DNA of 64,000 nucleotides from Terrabacter sp. Root85. GTDB taxonomy: Bacteria > Actinomycetota > Actinomycetes > Actinomycetales > Dermatophilaceae. A program made the position numbers and the translations under genes. This document shows, one piece after another, positions 1-9,864 of this stretch (the first letter of the stretch is position 1; each line of letters starts with the position of its first letter). The notes beneath the pieces were generated by a model. The model had not been told where the DNA came from, ran no database searches, and saw only the letters and a program-made list of their open reading frames with translations. The stretch lies in contig NZ_LMIW01000015.1 in NCBI RefSeq assembly GCF_001429185.1, positions 122,267 to 186,266 of the forward strand. Reading direction: 5' to 3'.

Positions 1-303
1 CGCTTCAACGAGATCGCCGCCGGGCTCGACAACGCGGCGGTCGTCTGCGTGTCGGCCGACCTACCGTTCGCGCTGAACCGCTTCTGCGGCGCCGAGGGCA
101 TCGAGAACGTCGTCGTGGCGTCGTCGTTCCGCTCCGGCTTCGGCTACGACTACGGCGTACGGATGGAGAACGGCGGCTTCGCCGGCCTCCTCGCCCGTGC
201 GGTCGTCGTCATCGACGCGGACGGCACCGTCGCGCACACGGAGCTCGTCCCCGCCATCGGCCAGGAGCCCGACTACGACGCCGCCATCGCCGCCCTGGGC
301 TGA
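1..303 (+). CDS. tpx: Thiol peroxidase, C-terminal part (cut by window start)
   Basis: This is the C-terminal 100 residues of a Tpx-type peroxiredoxin, a cytoplasmic enzyme that reduces hydrogen and organic peroxides with thioredoxin as electron donor. The frame is open from base 1. It carries the family segment [17 protein letters not shown] with the resolving cysteine, then a YGV stretch and the ending [12 protein letters not shown]...[11 protein letters not shown], all typical of Tpx. The peroxidatic cysteine lies upstream of the window. The gene ends at a TGA shortly before the natural end of the convergent MFS gene, whose open frame runs back through it on the other strand. Confidence 0.93.
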   Translation, partial: RFNEIAAGLDNAAVVCVSADLPFALNRFCGAEGIENVVVASSFRSGFGYDYGVRMENGGFAGLLARAVVVIDADGTVAHTELVPAIGQEPDYDAAIAALG

Positions 304-1500
304 CGCGCGGGTGAAGCCGCGGACGCTGCGCACCAGCAGCGGCCAGCAGCCGGCGACGAACATCCAGACGGCGATGCCGACCATGAGGTCGGGCGTCTCG
401 ACGGAGGCGCTGAGCGGGCCGGCGATGACGTTGCCGAGTGGCAGCGCGACGAACGAGATGAGCACGTCCCACGAGACGACGCGGGCCAGCCGGTCGTGGG
501 GCACGCCCTGCTGGACGGCGGTCTGCCACCCGACGTCGAAGTAGAGCAGTCCGGCCTGGCCGACGAGGGCGAGCGCCATGATCGCGACGAGCCCGCCGGG
601 CCAGGCGAACGCGAGCGGGAAGAGCGGGAAGAGGCCGAGGAAGGCGAAGGCCCAGAGGAGCATCCGGCGCGGCTGGAGCCGCATGGCGACGAGCCCTCCG
701 ACGAGCCCGCCCACGCCGAGCGCTGCCGTGACGAGGCCGAGGGCGTGGGCGCCGCCGAGGTCGCGCACGGCCGTCACCTCGACGAGGACGATGAAGACCC
801 CACTGGCGACGTGGAACATCGCCGCCGCGAGGAGGCTCGACCACAGCCAGTCCCGACTCCGGATCTCCGCGAGGCCCTCGCGGATCTCGGTCAGCATGCC
901 GGTGCGCTCCGCGACGTGGTCGGCGCGAGCCCGGAGCCGCGCGACGCAGACCGCCGACCAGGCGAAGGTCAGCGCGTTGACCGTGAGGCCGGCGACCGGG
1001 CCGAACCGGGCGACGACGAGGCCGGCGAGGACCGGGCCGCCCACCTGGGCGCTCGACTGGAGGAAGCTGATCGCGCCGTTGGCGGTCTGCAGAGCTGCAG
1101 CCGGGACGATGAGGGGCCTCAGCGAGACGAAGGCCGGGTGGAAGAACGCGCCCGCACCCGCTGTGACCGCGGCCAGACCGGCGAGCACGGCCACCGGCGG
1201 GTCGCCGAGCGCGAAGGCGACGGCCATGGCGGCGACGGAGCCGGCTCGGGTGAGGTCGGCGCCGACCATGATCCGGTGCGGCGTGACGCGGTCGGCCCAG
1301 ACGCCGCCGACGAGGGTGCACAGGAGGCGGGCCACCACGGCGCTCGCGAGGACGACACCGAGCTCGCCTGCACCCCCGCCACCCAGGACGACGGCCACGG
1401 ACAGGGCGATGGGGTTGAAGGCGTCGCCGACCCACGAGAGTCCCTGACCGGCCAGCAGGAGTCGGACGTCGCGGAGGTGGAGCAGGTCGCTCATGGTCAT
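61..1500 (-). CDS. MFS drug-type exporter with antisense C-terminal tail
   Basis: This is a major facilitator superfamily permease of the multidrug-exporter type, acting in the cytoplasmic membrane. The first 395 or so residues hold about ten to twelve hydrophobic segments and an early [13 protein letters not shown] segment followed by a GGVWADR loop (motif-A-like). The last 80 or so residues are charged, low in hydrophobicity and read antisense through the end of tpx, so the ancestral stop has probably been lost. Starts at 1500 (MTMSDLL) or 1494 are possible. The first fits a leaderless promoter. The divergent MarR gene and the palindrome between them suggest a repressor-exporter pair induced by a toxic compound; the substrate is unknown. 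Confidence 0.85.
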   Translation of the reverse strand: MTMSDLLHLRDVRLLLAGQGLSWVGDAFNPIALSVAVVLGGGGAGELGVVLASAVVARLLCTLVGGVWADRVTPHRIMVGADLTRAGSVAAMAVAFALGDPPVAVLAGLAAVTAGAGAFFHPAFVSLRPLIVPAAALQTANGAISFLQSSAQVGGPVLAGLVVARFGPVAGLTVNALTFAWSAVCVARLRARADHVAERTGMLTEIREGLAEIRSRDWLWSSLLAAAMFHVASGVFIVLVEVTAVRDLGGAHALGLVTAALGVGGLVGGLVAMRLQPRRMLLWAFAFLGLFPLFPLAFAWPGGLVAIMALALVGQAGLLYFDVGWQTAVQQGVPHDRLARVVSWDVLISFVALPLGNVIAGPLSASVETPDLMVGIAVWMFVAGCWPLLVRSVRGFTRASAQGGDGGVVVGLLADGGDELRVRDGAVRVDDDDRTGEEAGEAAVLHPYAVVVAEAGAERRRHDDVLDALGAAEAVQRER

Positions 1501-1506
1501 GACGTG

Positions 1507-1536
1507 ACATTAGTTAGACGTCTGACTATCTGTCAA
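1507..1536 (-). promoter_or_regulatory. MFS promoter with embedded MarR-type operator
   Basis: Read on the minus strand there is a perfect -35 box TTGACA (1536-1531), an 18-base spacer, a -10 box TAATGT (1512-1507) and six bases later the MFS ATG, the pattern of a leaderless actinobacterial transcript. The spacer is filled by the near-perfect palindrome TAGTTAGACGTCTGACTA (1511-1528; one mismatched pair). A repressor bound there would block the promoter directly. A second outward repeat, GACTA...TAGTC (1524-1545), reaches toward marR. Binding by the neighbouring MarR protein is inferred. Confidence 0.72.
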
Positions 1537-1589
1537 TGAATAGTCAGGGATCTGCGCTCCCCGTGCTGCACCTCTGCGAGACTGACGCC

Positions 1590-2096
1590 ATGGCGAGAGC
1601 ACGGCAGGACTCGGTCGACCGGCACGTCGCACGCTGGAGCGGACTCCTCGAGGACATGGACCCCGAGGTCGAGGGTGCCGTCACGCGCATGCAGGCGATC
1701 ACCAAGCGGCTCAAGGCCGCCGACCACGCGAGCTACGCCGGCACGGACGACACGATCGAGGACTACCACACGCTCCACGCGCTGATGATCCAGCCGTTCC
1801 CCGAGGAGGCGACACCCGCACAGCTCGCCGACGCGTGCGGCGTGACCCGGGCCGCGATGACGTCACGCGTCGACCGGCTCGTCCAGCGGGGCCACGCGAC
1901 CCGCGAGGTCGACCCCATCGACCGGCGCCGCATCCTCATCCGTCCGACGCCATCGGGACGGGCCATGTGGGAGAAGGGGATCGAGGCCGGCATGGCTCGT
2001 GAGCAGGAGGCCTTCTCGGGCCTGACCGCCAAGGAGCTCGTCGCCCTCAACGGCCTGCTGCGCAAGGTCGTCCTGCACCTCGAGGGCGAGGACTGA
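1590..2096 (+). CDS. MarR-family transcriptional regulator
   Basis: This is a 168-residue winged-helix regulator. The DNA-binding part spans about residues 65-120: the helix-turn-helix segment TPAQLADACGVTRAAMTSRV is followed by a wing with the MarR signature (EVDPIDRRRILIRPTPSG). The C-terminal helix would complete the dimer interface. ATG 1590 was preferred over ATG 1536 because the extra 18 residues look like leader sequence and lie inside the operator region. It is divergent from the MFS exporter, so it most likely represses that gene and itself through the palindrome between them. The ligand cannot be told from sequence. Confidence 0.88.
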   Translation: MARARQDSVDRHVARWSGLLEDMDPEVEGAVTRMQAITKRLKAADHASYAGTDDTIEDYHTLHALMIQPFPEEATPAQLADACGVTRAAMTSRVDRLVQRGHATREVDPIDRRRILIRPTPSGRAMWEKGIEAGMAREQEAFSGLTAKELVALNGLLRKVVLHLEGED

Positions 2097-2100
2097 GCCG

Positions 2101-3627
2101 TCAGGGAGTGTCGTCGTCGACCCAGTCGAGGGTGCGTTCGACGGCCTTCTTCCACGTGCGGAAGAGGCGCTCCCTCTCGGACTCGTCCATCGCGGGGGTC
2201 CACCGGCGGTCCTCGCCCCAGTTCTCACGGATCTCGTCGGTGCTCTGCCAGTAGCCGACAGCCAGCCCGGCGGCATACGCGGCCCCGAGAGCGGTGGTCT
2301 CGGCCACGACGGGTCGCACGACGTCGACCCCGAGCAGGTCGGCCTGGAACTGCATCAGCGTCTCGTTGACGACCATGCCGCCGTCGACCCGCAGCTCGGT
2401 GAGCGGCACTCCCGAGTCGGCGTTCATCGCCTCGAGCACCTCGCGCGTCTGAAAGGCCGTGGCCTCCAATGCGGCTCGGGCGATGTGGGCCTTGTTGACG
2501 AAGCGGGTCAGACCGACGAGCGCACCGCGGGCGTCGGGACGCCAGTGCGGCGCGAAGAGGCCCGAGAAGGCCGGGACGAAGTAGGCGCCGCCGTTGTCGT
2601 CGACGCTCGCCGCGAGCGTCTCGACCTCCTTGGCGTCCTTGATGAGGCCGAGGTTGTCGCGCAGCCACTGCACGAGCGACCCGGTGACGGCGATGGAGCC
2701 CTCGAGGGCATAGACGGGCCTGCCGTCACCGAGCTGGTAGCAGACCGTCGTCAGCAGCCCGTTCTTCGACGCGACGATCTCCTCACCCGTGTTGAGGAGC
2801 ATGAAGTTGCCCGTGCCGTAGGTGTTCTTGGCCGTGCCGACGTCGAGGCAGGCCTGGCCGAACGTCGCCGCCTGCTGGTCGCCGAGGATGCCGGCGACCG
2901 GTACGTCGATGAGGATGCCCGGCTTGCACGAGCCGTAGACCTCGGACGACGAGCGGATCTCGGGGAGCATCGCGAGCGGGACACCGATCGCCTCGGCGGC
3001 CGACGCGTCCCAGTCGAGGGTGCGCAGGTCCATCAGGAGGGTGCGCGAGGCGTTCGTGACGTCGGTGACGTGCACGCCACCGTCGTCGGCGCCTCCCGTG
3101 AGGTTCCAGAGCAGCCACGTGTCGATGGTGCCGAAGAGCAGCTCCCCCGCCTCGGCCCGTTCGCGGGCGCCGTCGACGTGGTCGAGGATCCAGCGCGCCT
3201 TGGGCCCCGCGAAGTACGTCGCGAGCGGCAGACCGGTGACGTCCTTGAAGCGCTCGATGCCGCCGTCGCGGGCCAGCTCGTCGCAGATCGCCTGGGTGCG
3301 GGTGTCCTGCCAGACGATGGCGTTGTGGATCGGCCGGCCGGTCGCACGCTCCCAGACGACGGTCGTCTCGCGCTGGTTCGTGATGCCGACCGCGGCGACG
3401 TGGGTGGCGTTGAGGTTGGCCTTGCCGAGCACCCCGCCGACGACGACGCGGGTGTTCTGCCAGATCTCCATCGGGTCGTGCTCGACCCACCCGGCGCGCG
3501 GGAAGATCTGCCGGTGCTCCATCTGGTCGACGGCCACGACGCGGCCCCTCCGGTCGAAGACCATGGCCCGGGTGCTCGTCGTCCCCTGGTCGATCGACAC
3601 GACATGGCTGCGCTGCTCCGTCGGCAT
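2101..3627 (-). CDS. glpK: Glycerol kinase
   Basis: This 508-residue FGGY-family kinase phosphorylates glycerol to sn-glycerol 3-phosphate with ATP in the cytoplasm. The N-terminal phosphate-binding segment [15 protein letters not shown], the motif [12 protein letters not shown] and the C-terminal [18 protein letters not shown] match GlpK closely and the length is normal. The start at 3627 ([10 protein letters not shown]) was chosen because the upstream open frame is arginine-rich non-family sequence. No facilitator gene lies next to it. The partner dehydrogenase glpD is 0.8 kb away in the other orientation, so the two are not one operon but serve the same pathway. Confidence 0.96.
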   Translation of the reverse strand: MPTEQRSHVVSIDQGTTSTRAMVFDRRGRVVAVDQMEHRQIFPRAGWVEHDPMEIWQNTRVVVGGVLGKANLNATHVAAVGITNQRETTVVWERATGRPIHNAIVWQDTRTQAICDELARDGGIERFKDVTGLPLATYFAGPKARWILDHVDGARERAEAGELLFGTIDTWLLWNLTGGADDGGVHVTDVTNASRTLLMDLRTLDWDASAAEAIGVPLAMLPEIRSSSEVYGSCKPGILIDVPVAGILGDQQAATFGQACLDVGTAKNTYGTGNFMLLNTGEEIVASKNGLLTTVCYQLGDGRPVYALEGSIAVTGSLVQWLRDNLGLIKDAKEVETLAASVDDNGGAYFVPAFSGLFAPHWRPDARGALVGLTRFVNKAHIARAALEATAFQTREVLEAMNADSGVPLTELRVDGGMVVNETLMQFQADLLGVDVVRPVVAETTALGAAYAAGLAVGYWQSTDEIRENWGEDRRWTPAMDESERERLFRTWKKAVERTLDWVDDDTP

Positions 3628-3650
3628 GACCAGACCGTACCGTCGCGCGC

Positions 3651-3800
3651 CTACATCTCGTCGCGTCCGAGCTGGCGGTGGCGCTCCCGGGCCTCGGCCA
3701 CGGCGCTGATCGCGTCGCACCGTCCGCACACGATGACCGACCCGTCGTCGCGGCTCTCACGGCGCCACCGGTGACCGGCGAACAGGCAGATGATCCACAT
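3651..3800 (-). CDS. Small CxxC protein (49 aa), function unknown
   Basis: This short reading frame encodes 49 residues beginning [12 protein letters not shown]. It carries a CGRC pair at residues 25-28, an upstream cysteine at 5 and a histidine at 10, followed by a charged helical tail ([15 protein letters not shown]). The spacing suggests a tiny metal-binding or zinc-ribbon-like protein. It begins 37 bases downstream of the end of the minus-strand DUF1877 gene and lies just upstream of glpK, so it may share transcripts with either. The call rests on composition and cysteine pattern, not on a recognised family. Confidence 0.6.
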   Translation of the reverse strand: MWIICLFAGHRWRRESRDDGSVIVCGRCDAISAVAEARERHRQLGRDEM

Positions 3801-3836
3801 GAGTCTCACCGACCCAGTGTCGTCCCCCCTCGGCGT

Positions 3837-4343
<507 letters not shown>

Positions 4344-4444
4344 GGCGCTGAGGGTACGGGCTGACCGCCCGGTGAACTGCCCGGAGTCGACACCGGGCCC
4401 GGTCGTTAGAGTGTCGTTCTCGGCACCGACGTGAAGGGGAACCG

Positions 4445-6169
4445 ATGACGAGCCCAGTGCGGCTGGACACGGACTACCGGGCGCGGGCGTGGAAGCGCCT
4501 CGCCACGAAGCAGTTCGACGTGCTCGTCGTCGGTGGCGGCGTGACCGGCGGCGGCGTGGCCCTCGACGCGGCCACCCGCGGTCTCTCGACGGCACTCGTC
4601 GAGCAGCGCGACTTCGCCTCCGGCACCTCGTCGCGGTCGTCCAAGCTCTTCCACGGCGGCCTGCGCTACCTCGAGCAGATGAACTTCGACCTCGTCCGCG
4701 AGGCGCTCAAGGAGCGCGAGCTCATGCTGAGCCGCATCGCACCGCACCTCGTCAAGCCGGTCTCCTTCCTCTACCCGCTGACCAGCCGTGGCTGGGAGCG
4801 CCCCTACGTCACCGCGGGCCTGACCCTCTACGACTCGATGGGCGGCGCGCGCTCGGTCCCGCGCCACAAGCAGCTGACCCGCACCGGAGCGCTCAAGCTG
4901 GCCCCGGCCCTCAAGCGCGACGCCCTCACCGGTGGGCTGCTCTACTACGACGCCCAGGCCGACGACGCCCGCCACACGCTGACGACCGTCCGCACCGCGG
5001 CCGCCTACGGCGCCACCGTCGTCGCCTCGGCCCGCGTCGTCGAGCTGCTGCGTGCGGGCGAGCGGGTCGTCGGCGCCCTCGTCGAGGACGTCGAGACGGG
5101 CGAGCGCACCGAGGTCCGGGCCTCCGTGGTCATCAACTGCACCGGCGTGTGGACCGACGACATCCAGACCATGGCGGGTGGCCGCGGCCGCTTCCACGTC
5201 CGCGCGAGCAAGGGGGTGCACATCGTCGTCGCCCGCGACCGGATCAACTCCGAGACCGGCCTCATCCTGCGCACCGAGAAGTCGGTCCTCTTCGTCATCC
5301 CGTGGGGCACGCACTGGATCATCGGCACGACCGACACCGACTGGGAGCTCGACCTCGCCCACCCGGCAGCGACGCGCGCCGACATCGACTACATCCTCGA
5401 GCACATCAACACCGTGCTCAAGGTGCCGTTGACCCACGAGGACATCCAGGGCGTCTACGCCGGCCTGCGCCCCCTTCTCTCCGGTGAGAGCGAGGACACG
5501 AGCCAGCTCTCCCGCGAGCACGCCGTGGCCCGCCCGCAGCCCGGGCTCATCTCCATCGCCGGCGGCAAGTACACGACCTACCGCGTCATGGCCGCAGACG
5601 CCGTCGACGCCGCACGCGAGGACATCGGCGGCGACGTCTCCGACAGCGTCACCGAGTTCATCCCGCTGTCGGGCGCCGAGGGCTACGTCGCTCTCGTCAA
5701 CCAGATCGACCGCCTCGCGCGCCACCAGGACCTCCCGGTCTGGCGCATCACGCACCTGCTCGAGCGCTACGGCTCGCTCGTCCACGAGCTCTTCGCCCTC
5801 GCCGAGGACGACCGCTCGCTCTACGAGCCGCTCCCCGGGGCGGAGGAGTACCTCCGGGTCGAGGCGTTGTATGCCGCCACGCACGAGGGCGCGCTGCACC
5901 TCGACGACGTGCTGGCCCGGCGCACGCGCATCTCCATCGAGACCTCGAGCCGCGGCGCCGACAGCGCCCGCGCCGTGGCCGAGATCGTCGCGCCGGTGCT
6001 CGGATGGGATCCCGAGCGGGTCGAGGCCGAGGTGTCCGGCTACATCGCCCGGGTCGAGGCCGAGCTCGAGTCGCAGAAGGAGCTCGCCGACTCCGAGGCC
6101 AACGCCGAGCGCCTCAGCGCCCCGGACGTGCGCCGCATCCCGGTGAGCCGCGCGCCGGAGCAGTCCTGA
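4445..6169 (+). CDS. glpD: Aerobic glycerol-3-phosphate dehydrogenase
   Basis: This 574-residue FAD enzyme oxidises glycerol 3-phosphate to dihydroxyacetone phosphate and passes electrons to the quinone pool at the inner face of the membrane. The dinucleotide-binding motif VVGGGVTGGGVALDAATRG lies near residues 24-42, followed by the family block SGTSSRSSKLFHGGLRYLEQ. The C-terminal domain (PLPGAEEYLRVEALYAATHEGALHLDDVLARRTRI) is typical of GlpD. A good ribosome site (AAGGGGA) precedes ATG 4445. It diverges from the DUF1877 gene and completes the glycerol pathway begun by GlpK. Confidence 0.95.
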   Translation: MTSPVRLDTDYRARAWKRLATKQFDVLVVGGGVTGGGVALDAATRGLSTALVEQRDFASGTSSRSSKLFHGGLRYLEQMNFDLVREALKERELMLSRIAPHLVKPVSFLYPLTSRGWERPYVTAGLTLYDSMGGARSVPRHKQLTRTGALKLAPALKRDALTGGLLYYDAQADDARHTLTTVRTAAAYGATVVASARVVELLRAGERVVGALVEDVETGERTEVRASVVINCTGVWTDDIQTMAGGRGRFHVRASKGVHIVVARDRINSETGLILRTEKSVLFVIPWGTHWIIGTTDTDWELDLAHPAATRADIDYILEHINTVLKVPLTHEDIQGVYAGLRPLLSGESEDTSQLSREHAVARPQPGLISIAGGKYTTYRVMAADAVDAAREDIGGDVSDSVTEFIPLSGAEGYVALVNQIDRLARHQDLPVWRITHLLERYGSLVHELFALAEDDRSLYEPLPGAEEYLRVEALYAATHEGALHLDDVLARRTRISIETSSRGADSARAVAEIVAPVLGWDPERVEAEVSGYIARVEAELESQKELADSEANAERLSAPDVRRIPVSRAPEQS

Positions 6170-6225
6170 GGGACCAAACGCTCGACAACCGCTCCGCAGG
6201 ACGGCCTCGTTCCTAGACTGACGGG

Positions 6226-7470
6226 ATGAGGACTCGACGCGGCCGGACCGCGGTAGGGGCTACCGTCGCGGCAACCGTCGCGGCGGCCGTCGCGGCCGTC
6301 GTCCTGCTCGTCGCGGGCTGCGGCACGCCCAACCCGACCGCCCAGGCCCGGCTCGAGGGGCACGCGACCGGGCACACGGCGGGCGCCACCGACCACCCGG
6401 CGACGGCTGCCACGGGTCACGCGGCGAAGCCCGTCGCTCCCGCCAAGCCGGCCGCGCTGCGGGCCGGTGAGTCGATGCGGACGGTGACGTCGCCGGTCTC
6501 CTACACGCCGAAGGCGCCGACGACCGGCACCGACGACTACCGGTGCTTCGTCCTCGACCCCCAGGTCACCCGCGACGCGTTCGTCACCGGCTTCGACATC
6601 GCCCCCGGCCAGCCGCAGGAGGTGCACCACGTCATCCTCTTCCGCGTGCCACCGTCGGCGGCCGCTGCGGCCCGCGCCCGCGACGCCGAGTCCGGCGGCA
6701 ACGGCTGGACCTGCTTCGGCGGCACCGGGCTCGGGTCGAGCGGCGCGAGCCTCGACGACGCCCCGTGGGTCGGAGCCTGGGCACCGGGTGGTCGCGAGAA
6801 CGTCCTACCGGCCGACGTCGGCATCCCCCTGCAGCGCGGCTCCCTGCTCGTCATGCAGGTGCACTACAACCTCCGGCACGGCGTGACGCCCGACCGCACC
6901 TCGGTGAAGCTGCGTCTCTCGTCCTCGTCGAGGCTCAAGCCACTCGAGACGATGCTCTACCCCGCGCCCGTCGAGCTGCCTTGTCGCGCAGGCACGTCGG
7001 GACCGCTGTGCGATCGCAACGCGGCAGTCGCCGACGTGACCGAACGCTTCGGCGCCATGTCGTCGCGCATCGTCAACGGCCTGCTGCTCGTCTGCAACGG
7101 CACGCTCATCCCGACCCCCGGCGCCACCCAGTCCTGCACGCGCAGCGTCGAGCAGGCCGCGACCATCCGCGCCGTGGCCGGCCACATGCACCTGCTCGGC
7201 TCGTCCCTGCGCATCGACCTCAACCCCGGCACACCCAAGGCGAAGACCCTCCTAGACATCAAGATCTGGGACTTCGACAACCAGGGCTCGGTCCCGATCC
7301 CGGCGACGGCGATCCGCCCCGGCGACTCGATCCGGGTCAGCTGCACCCACGACCAGGCCTGGCGCGACAAGCTGCCCGACCTCCAGGGGCTGCCCGAGCG
7401 CTACGTCGTCTGGGGCGAGGGCACGACCGACGAGATGTGCCTCGGTCTGCTCAGCGTCACGCGTCCCTGA
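6226..7470 (+). CDS. Lipoprotein copper type II monooxygenase-like protein
   Basis: This 414-residue exported protein has a basic N-terminus, a hydrophobic stretch and a lipobox ending VAGCG, so Cys32 would be the lipidated residue. A low-complexity His/Ala/Pro linker follows to about residue 80. The rest resembles the two-domain fold of copper type II ascorbate-dependent monooxygenases (PHM/dopamine beta-monooxygenase). All six expected copper ligands have counterparts: His134-His135 (EVHHV) and His213 (QVHYN) for one site, His320 and His322 (GHMH) and Met404 (TDEM) for the other. Several cysteines could form disulfides. Such enzymes hydroxylate activated carbons using oxygen and a reductant. 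The substrate is unknown and no operon partner is obvious. Confidence 0.78.
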   Translation: MRTRRGRTAVGATVAATVAAAVAAVVLLVAGCGTPNPTAQARLEGHATGHTAGATDHPATAATGHAAKPVAPAKPAALRAGESMRTVTSPVSYTPKAPTTGTDDYRCFVLDPQVTRDAFVTGFDIAPGQPQEVHHVILFRVPPSAAAAARARDAESGGNGWTCFGGTGLGSSGASLDDAPWVGAWAPGGRENVLPADVGIPLQRGSLLVMQVHYNLRHGVTPDRTSVKLRLSSSSRLKPLETMLYPAPVELPCRAGTSGPLCDRNAAVADVTERFGAMSSRIVNGLLLVCNGTLIPTPGATQSCTRSVEQAATIRAVAGHMHLLGSSLRIDLNPGTPKAKTLLDIKIWDFDNQGSVPIPATAIRPGDSIRVSCTHDQAWRDKLPDLQGLPERYVVWGEGTTDEMCLGLLSVTRP

Positions 7471-7497
7471 CCGCGTCCGGCCATGCACAATGAGGCC

Positions 7498-8418
7498 GTG
7501 AAGACTGACGTCCTCGTCGTCGGCGGTGCCGGCGTCGACACCATCGTGCGCGTCGAGGCCCTGCCCGTTCCCTTCGCCGACTCCCACGTCGTCCCGCCCA
7601 TCGACACCGTCGTCGGGCACACGGGCAGCGGCGTCGCGCTCGGCTGCCACCGCCTCGGCCTCGCCACGCGCTTCGTCGACGTCATCGGCGACGACCACGA
7701 GGGCCGGATGCTCCTCGACCGGTTCGCGGCCGAGGGGCTCGCCTTCGACCATGTCGTCGACGCGAGTGGCACCCGTCGCGCCGTCAACCTCGTCGACGCC
7801 ACGGGCCGCCGAATGTCCTTCTACGACCCGCGCCACCCCTACGACCTCGCCCCCGACCCGACGCTCTGGCGCAGTCCGCTCGAGCAGTCACGTCACGTGC
7901 ACGCCTCGATCATGCCGTGGGCCGTCGGCGCCCTCAAGGACGCCACGGCCGCCGGGGCCACGACGTCGACCGACCTGCACGACTGGGACGGGCGCAACCC
8001 CCACCACCGCCCGTTCGCGTATGCCGCCGACCTCGTCTTCGTGTCGGGCTCGCGTCTGGACGGGGTCGAGGACGATGTCGTCGCCGACGTGCTCGACCGC
8101 GGCCGCGCGCGGCTCGTCGTCGTCATGGACGGCGCCCGGGGCAGCCGGGTGACGGTGCGCGAGGGCGGCTCCTTCGCGGTGGCCGCCGTCGACATCGACG
8201 GTCGCCCGGCCGTGGACTCGAACGGCGCCGGCGACGCCTACGTCTCGGCATTCCTCCACGCGTGGCTCGCCGGCGGTGACGCCCGCGCGGCCGCCCGGGC
8301 CGGGACCGTGGCGGGATCGTGGGCGTGCGGCACCGCGGGCACGCACTCGAGCCTCATCGGCCCGGACGAGCTCACCCGTCAGCTGGCGCGCCACTACGGC
8401 GGCGCCGGTCGGGACTGA
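7498..8418 (+). CDS. PfkB-family carbohydrate or nucleoside kinase
   Basis: This 306-residue ribokinase-fold protein starts VKTDVLVVGGAGVDTIVRVEALP, the usual PfkB opening. It contains the glycine-rich substrate segment GHTGSGVALGCHRLGL and ends with the catalytic signature DSNGAGDAYVSAFL, in which the Asp of GAGD is the general base. Aspartate-Ser replaces the common DTxGAGD Thr. GTG 7498 was preferred to ATG 7483 because it matches the family start and lies six bases after a CACAAT -10-like box. It follows the copper monooxygenase by 27 bases. The phosphorylated sugar or nucleoside cannot be assigned. Confidence 0.82.
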   Translation: MKTDVLVVGGAGVDTIVRVEALPVPFADSHVVPPIDTVVGHTGSGVALGCHRLGLATRFVDVIGDDHEGRMLLDRFAAEGLAFDHVVDASGTRRAVNLVDATGRRMSFYDPRHPYDLAPDPTLWRSPLEQSRHVHASIMPWAVGALKDATAAGATTSTDLHDWDGRNPHHRPFAYAADLVFVSGSRLDGVEDDVVADVLDRGRARLVVVMDGARGSRVTVREGGSFAVAAVDIDGRPAVDSNGAGDAYVSAFLHAWLAGGDARAAARAGTVAGSWACGTAGTHSSLIGPDELTRQLARHYGGAGRD

Positions 8419-8443
8419 GGCCCCGACCGGACCGCCTCGGCGC

Positions 8444-8872
8444 TCACCCCGTCGGCGCGTCGTCCGTCATGCCGCTGCCGATGTTGACCATCCAGCCGAT
8501 GCCGAACCGGTCGGTCACCATGCCGAACTCGTCGCCCCACGCCTGCTTCTCGAGGGGCATCATGACGGTGCCGCCGTCGGCCAGCTTGTCCCAGTAGCCG
8601 TGCAGCTCGTCGCTGTCGTCGCCGCTCAGGCTCACCGAGATGTTGGTGCCCGGCTGGTAGGGCATCTGCTCGGGGGTGTCGGACGCCATGATCGTGTAGC
8701 CGCTCGGCGTCTCCAGCTGGGCGTGCATGACGTTGTCGGCGTTGGGTCCGCTGTCGCCGAGCTCGCCGAACGTCGACACCGTCAGCTCGCCGCCGAAGAC
8801 GGACCTGTAGAACTCCATCGCCGCTCGGGCGTCGTCCTTGAAACCGATGTACGGGTTGAGGCGTGATGCCAT
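8444..8872 (-). CDS. VOC-family (PhnB/glyoxalase-like) protein
   Basis: This 142-residue protein has the PhnB-like vicinal oxygen chelate pattern: MASRLNPYIGFKDDARAAMEFYRSVFGGEL at the start and WGDEFGMVTDRFGIGWMVNI at the end. Proteins of this type are small cytoplasmic dimers; many lack a known substrate. A GAGAGGAG ribosome site stands before ATG 8872, which excludes the longer upstream frame. It is convergent with the PfkB gene and divergent from the glycerophosphodiesterase. Confidence 0.85.
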   Translation of the reverse strand: MASRLNPYIGFKDDARAAMEFYRSVFGGELTVSTFGELGDSGPNADNVMHAQLETPSGYTIMASDTPEQMPYQPGTNISVSLSGDDSDELHGYWDKLADGGTVMMPLEKQAWGDEFGMVTDRFGIGWMVNIGSGMTDDAPTG

Positions 8873-9009
8873 GGCCGTGCTCCTCTCGATTGCTGCGGTC
8901 CCAAACACACTAGGACCGTGCGCCGACACGTAGGTTGCGTTTCGGTGGGCACCGACGCCCACCACGAAGGAGCGGGTCCGCCCGCACACACCGTCAGGGG
9001 ATGGTCTTC

Positions 9010-9861
9010 ATGACCCAGCAGCAGCACGTCCGCACCCGATCGCCGAGGTTGCGGCGACGCGCCCTCGCCGTCGGCGCCACTCTCGCCGTGGCGGCAGCCA
9101 CCGCGGCGACCGTCGCGACGACGACCGCCGCGCCGGCCGAAGCCGCGACGTACGGCACGATCTCGGCCCACCGCGGAGGCGGCTGGGGTCCCGACAACTC
9201 GCTCAAGGCGTTCAAGGGCGCGCTCGCGGCCAACATCGACGACATCGAGGGCGACGTCTACTTCACCACCGACGACGTCGCGGTCTTCCGGCACGACAAC
9301 TCGCTGTCGGCGTGCGGCCTGAACCGGACGATCACCGGCTCGTCGTGGGCGCAGATCGACCAGGTGCGCTGCAGCGGCGAGCCCCTCGCCCGGCTCACCG
9401 ACGTCGCCGCGGCGTTCCGCGCCTCCCCCAACACGAACGCGGTCCTGCGCGTCGAGCTCAAGCACCCGGCATCGCAGACGGCCGCCGCCGCGCAGGCCCA
9501 CGCACGGCTGCTCGTCTCGCGTCTCGTCGACCGCGGGATCGCCGGCCGGAGCATCATCCAGGACTTCGACTGGCGCACGACGGCCGCGACGATCCACGCC
9601 GCCCGGTCGACGATGCGGGTCTCGTGCCTCGAGTCGTCCGTCACCGACGCCGAGGTCGCGACCGCAGACTCCAAGGGCTGCTACGACCTGTCCTACAACT
9701 ACGCGAACTGGCGCGACGGGCTCAACGCGACGATCCACGGCAAGGGCATGCAGGTCGCGGTCTGGACCGTCAACAGCGCCTCGACCTTCACGCGCTTCCG
9801 CGACGACCTGCACGCCAACGTCATCATCACCGACTACCCCGGGGCCGCCAAGGGCTGGTGA
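9010..9861 (+). CDS. Secreted glycerophosphodiester phosphodiesterase
   Basis: This 283-residue enzyme of the GDPD TIM-barrel family cleaves glycerophosphodiesters to glycerol 3-phosphate and an alcohol. A basic N-terminus (RSPRLRRRALAV) and a long Ala/Thr-rich hydrophobic segment ending AEAA mark a secretion signal. The mature protein starts near TYGTISAHRGGG, with the catalytic His of HRGG, then the metal-binding EGDVYFTTDDVAVFRHD, with the second catalytic His in FRHD. ATG 9010 sits nine bases after AGGGG and is preferred over ATG 9001. Its product feeds the glpD branch encoded nearby. Confidence 0.9.
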   Translation: MTQQQHVRTRSPRLRRRALAVGATLAVAAATAATVATTTAAPAEAATYGTISAHRGGGWGPDNSLKAFKGALAANIDDIEGDVYFTTDDVAVFRHDNSLSACGLNRTITGSSWAQIDQVRCSGEPLARLTDVAAAFRASPNTNAVLRVELKHPASQTAAAAQAHARLLVSRLVDRGIAGRSIIQDFDWRTTAATIHAARSTMRVSCLESSVTDAEVATADSKGCYDLSYNYANWRDGLNATIHGKGMQVAVWTVNSASTFTRFRDDLHANVIITDYPGAAKGW

Positions 9862-9864
9862 CGC

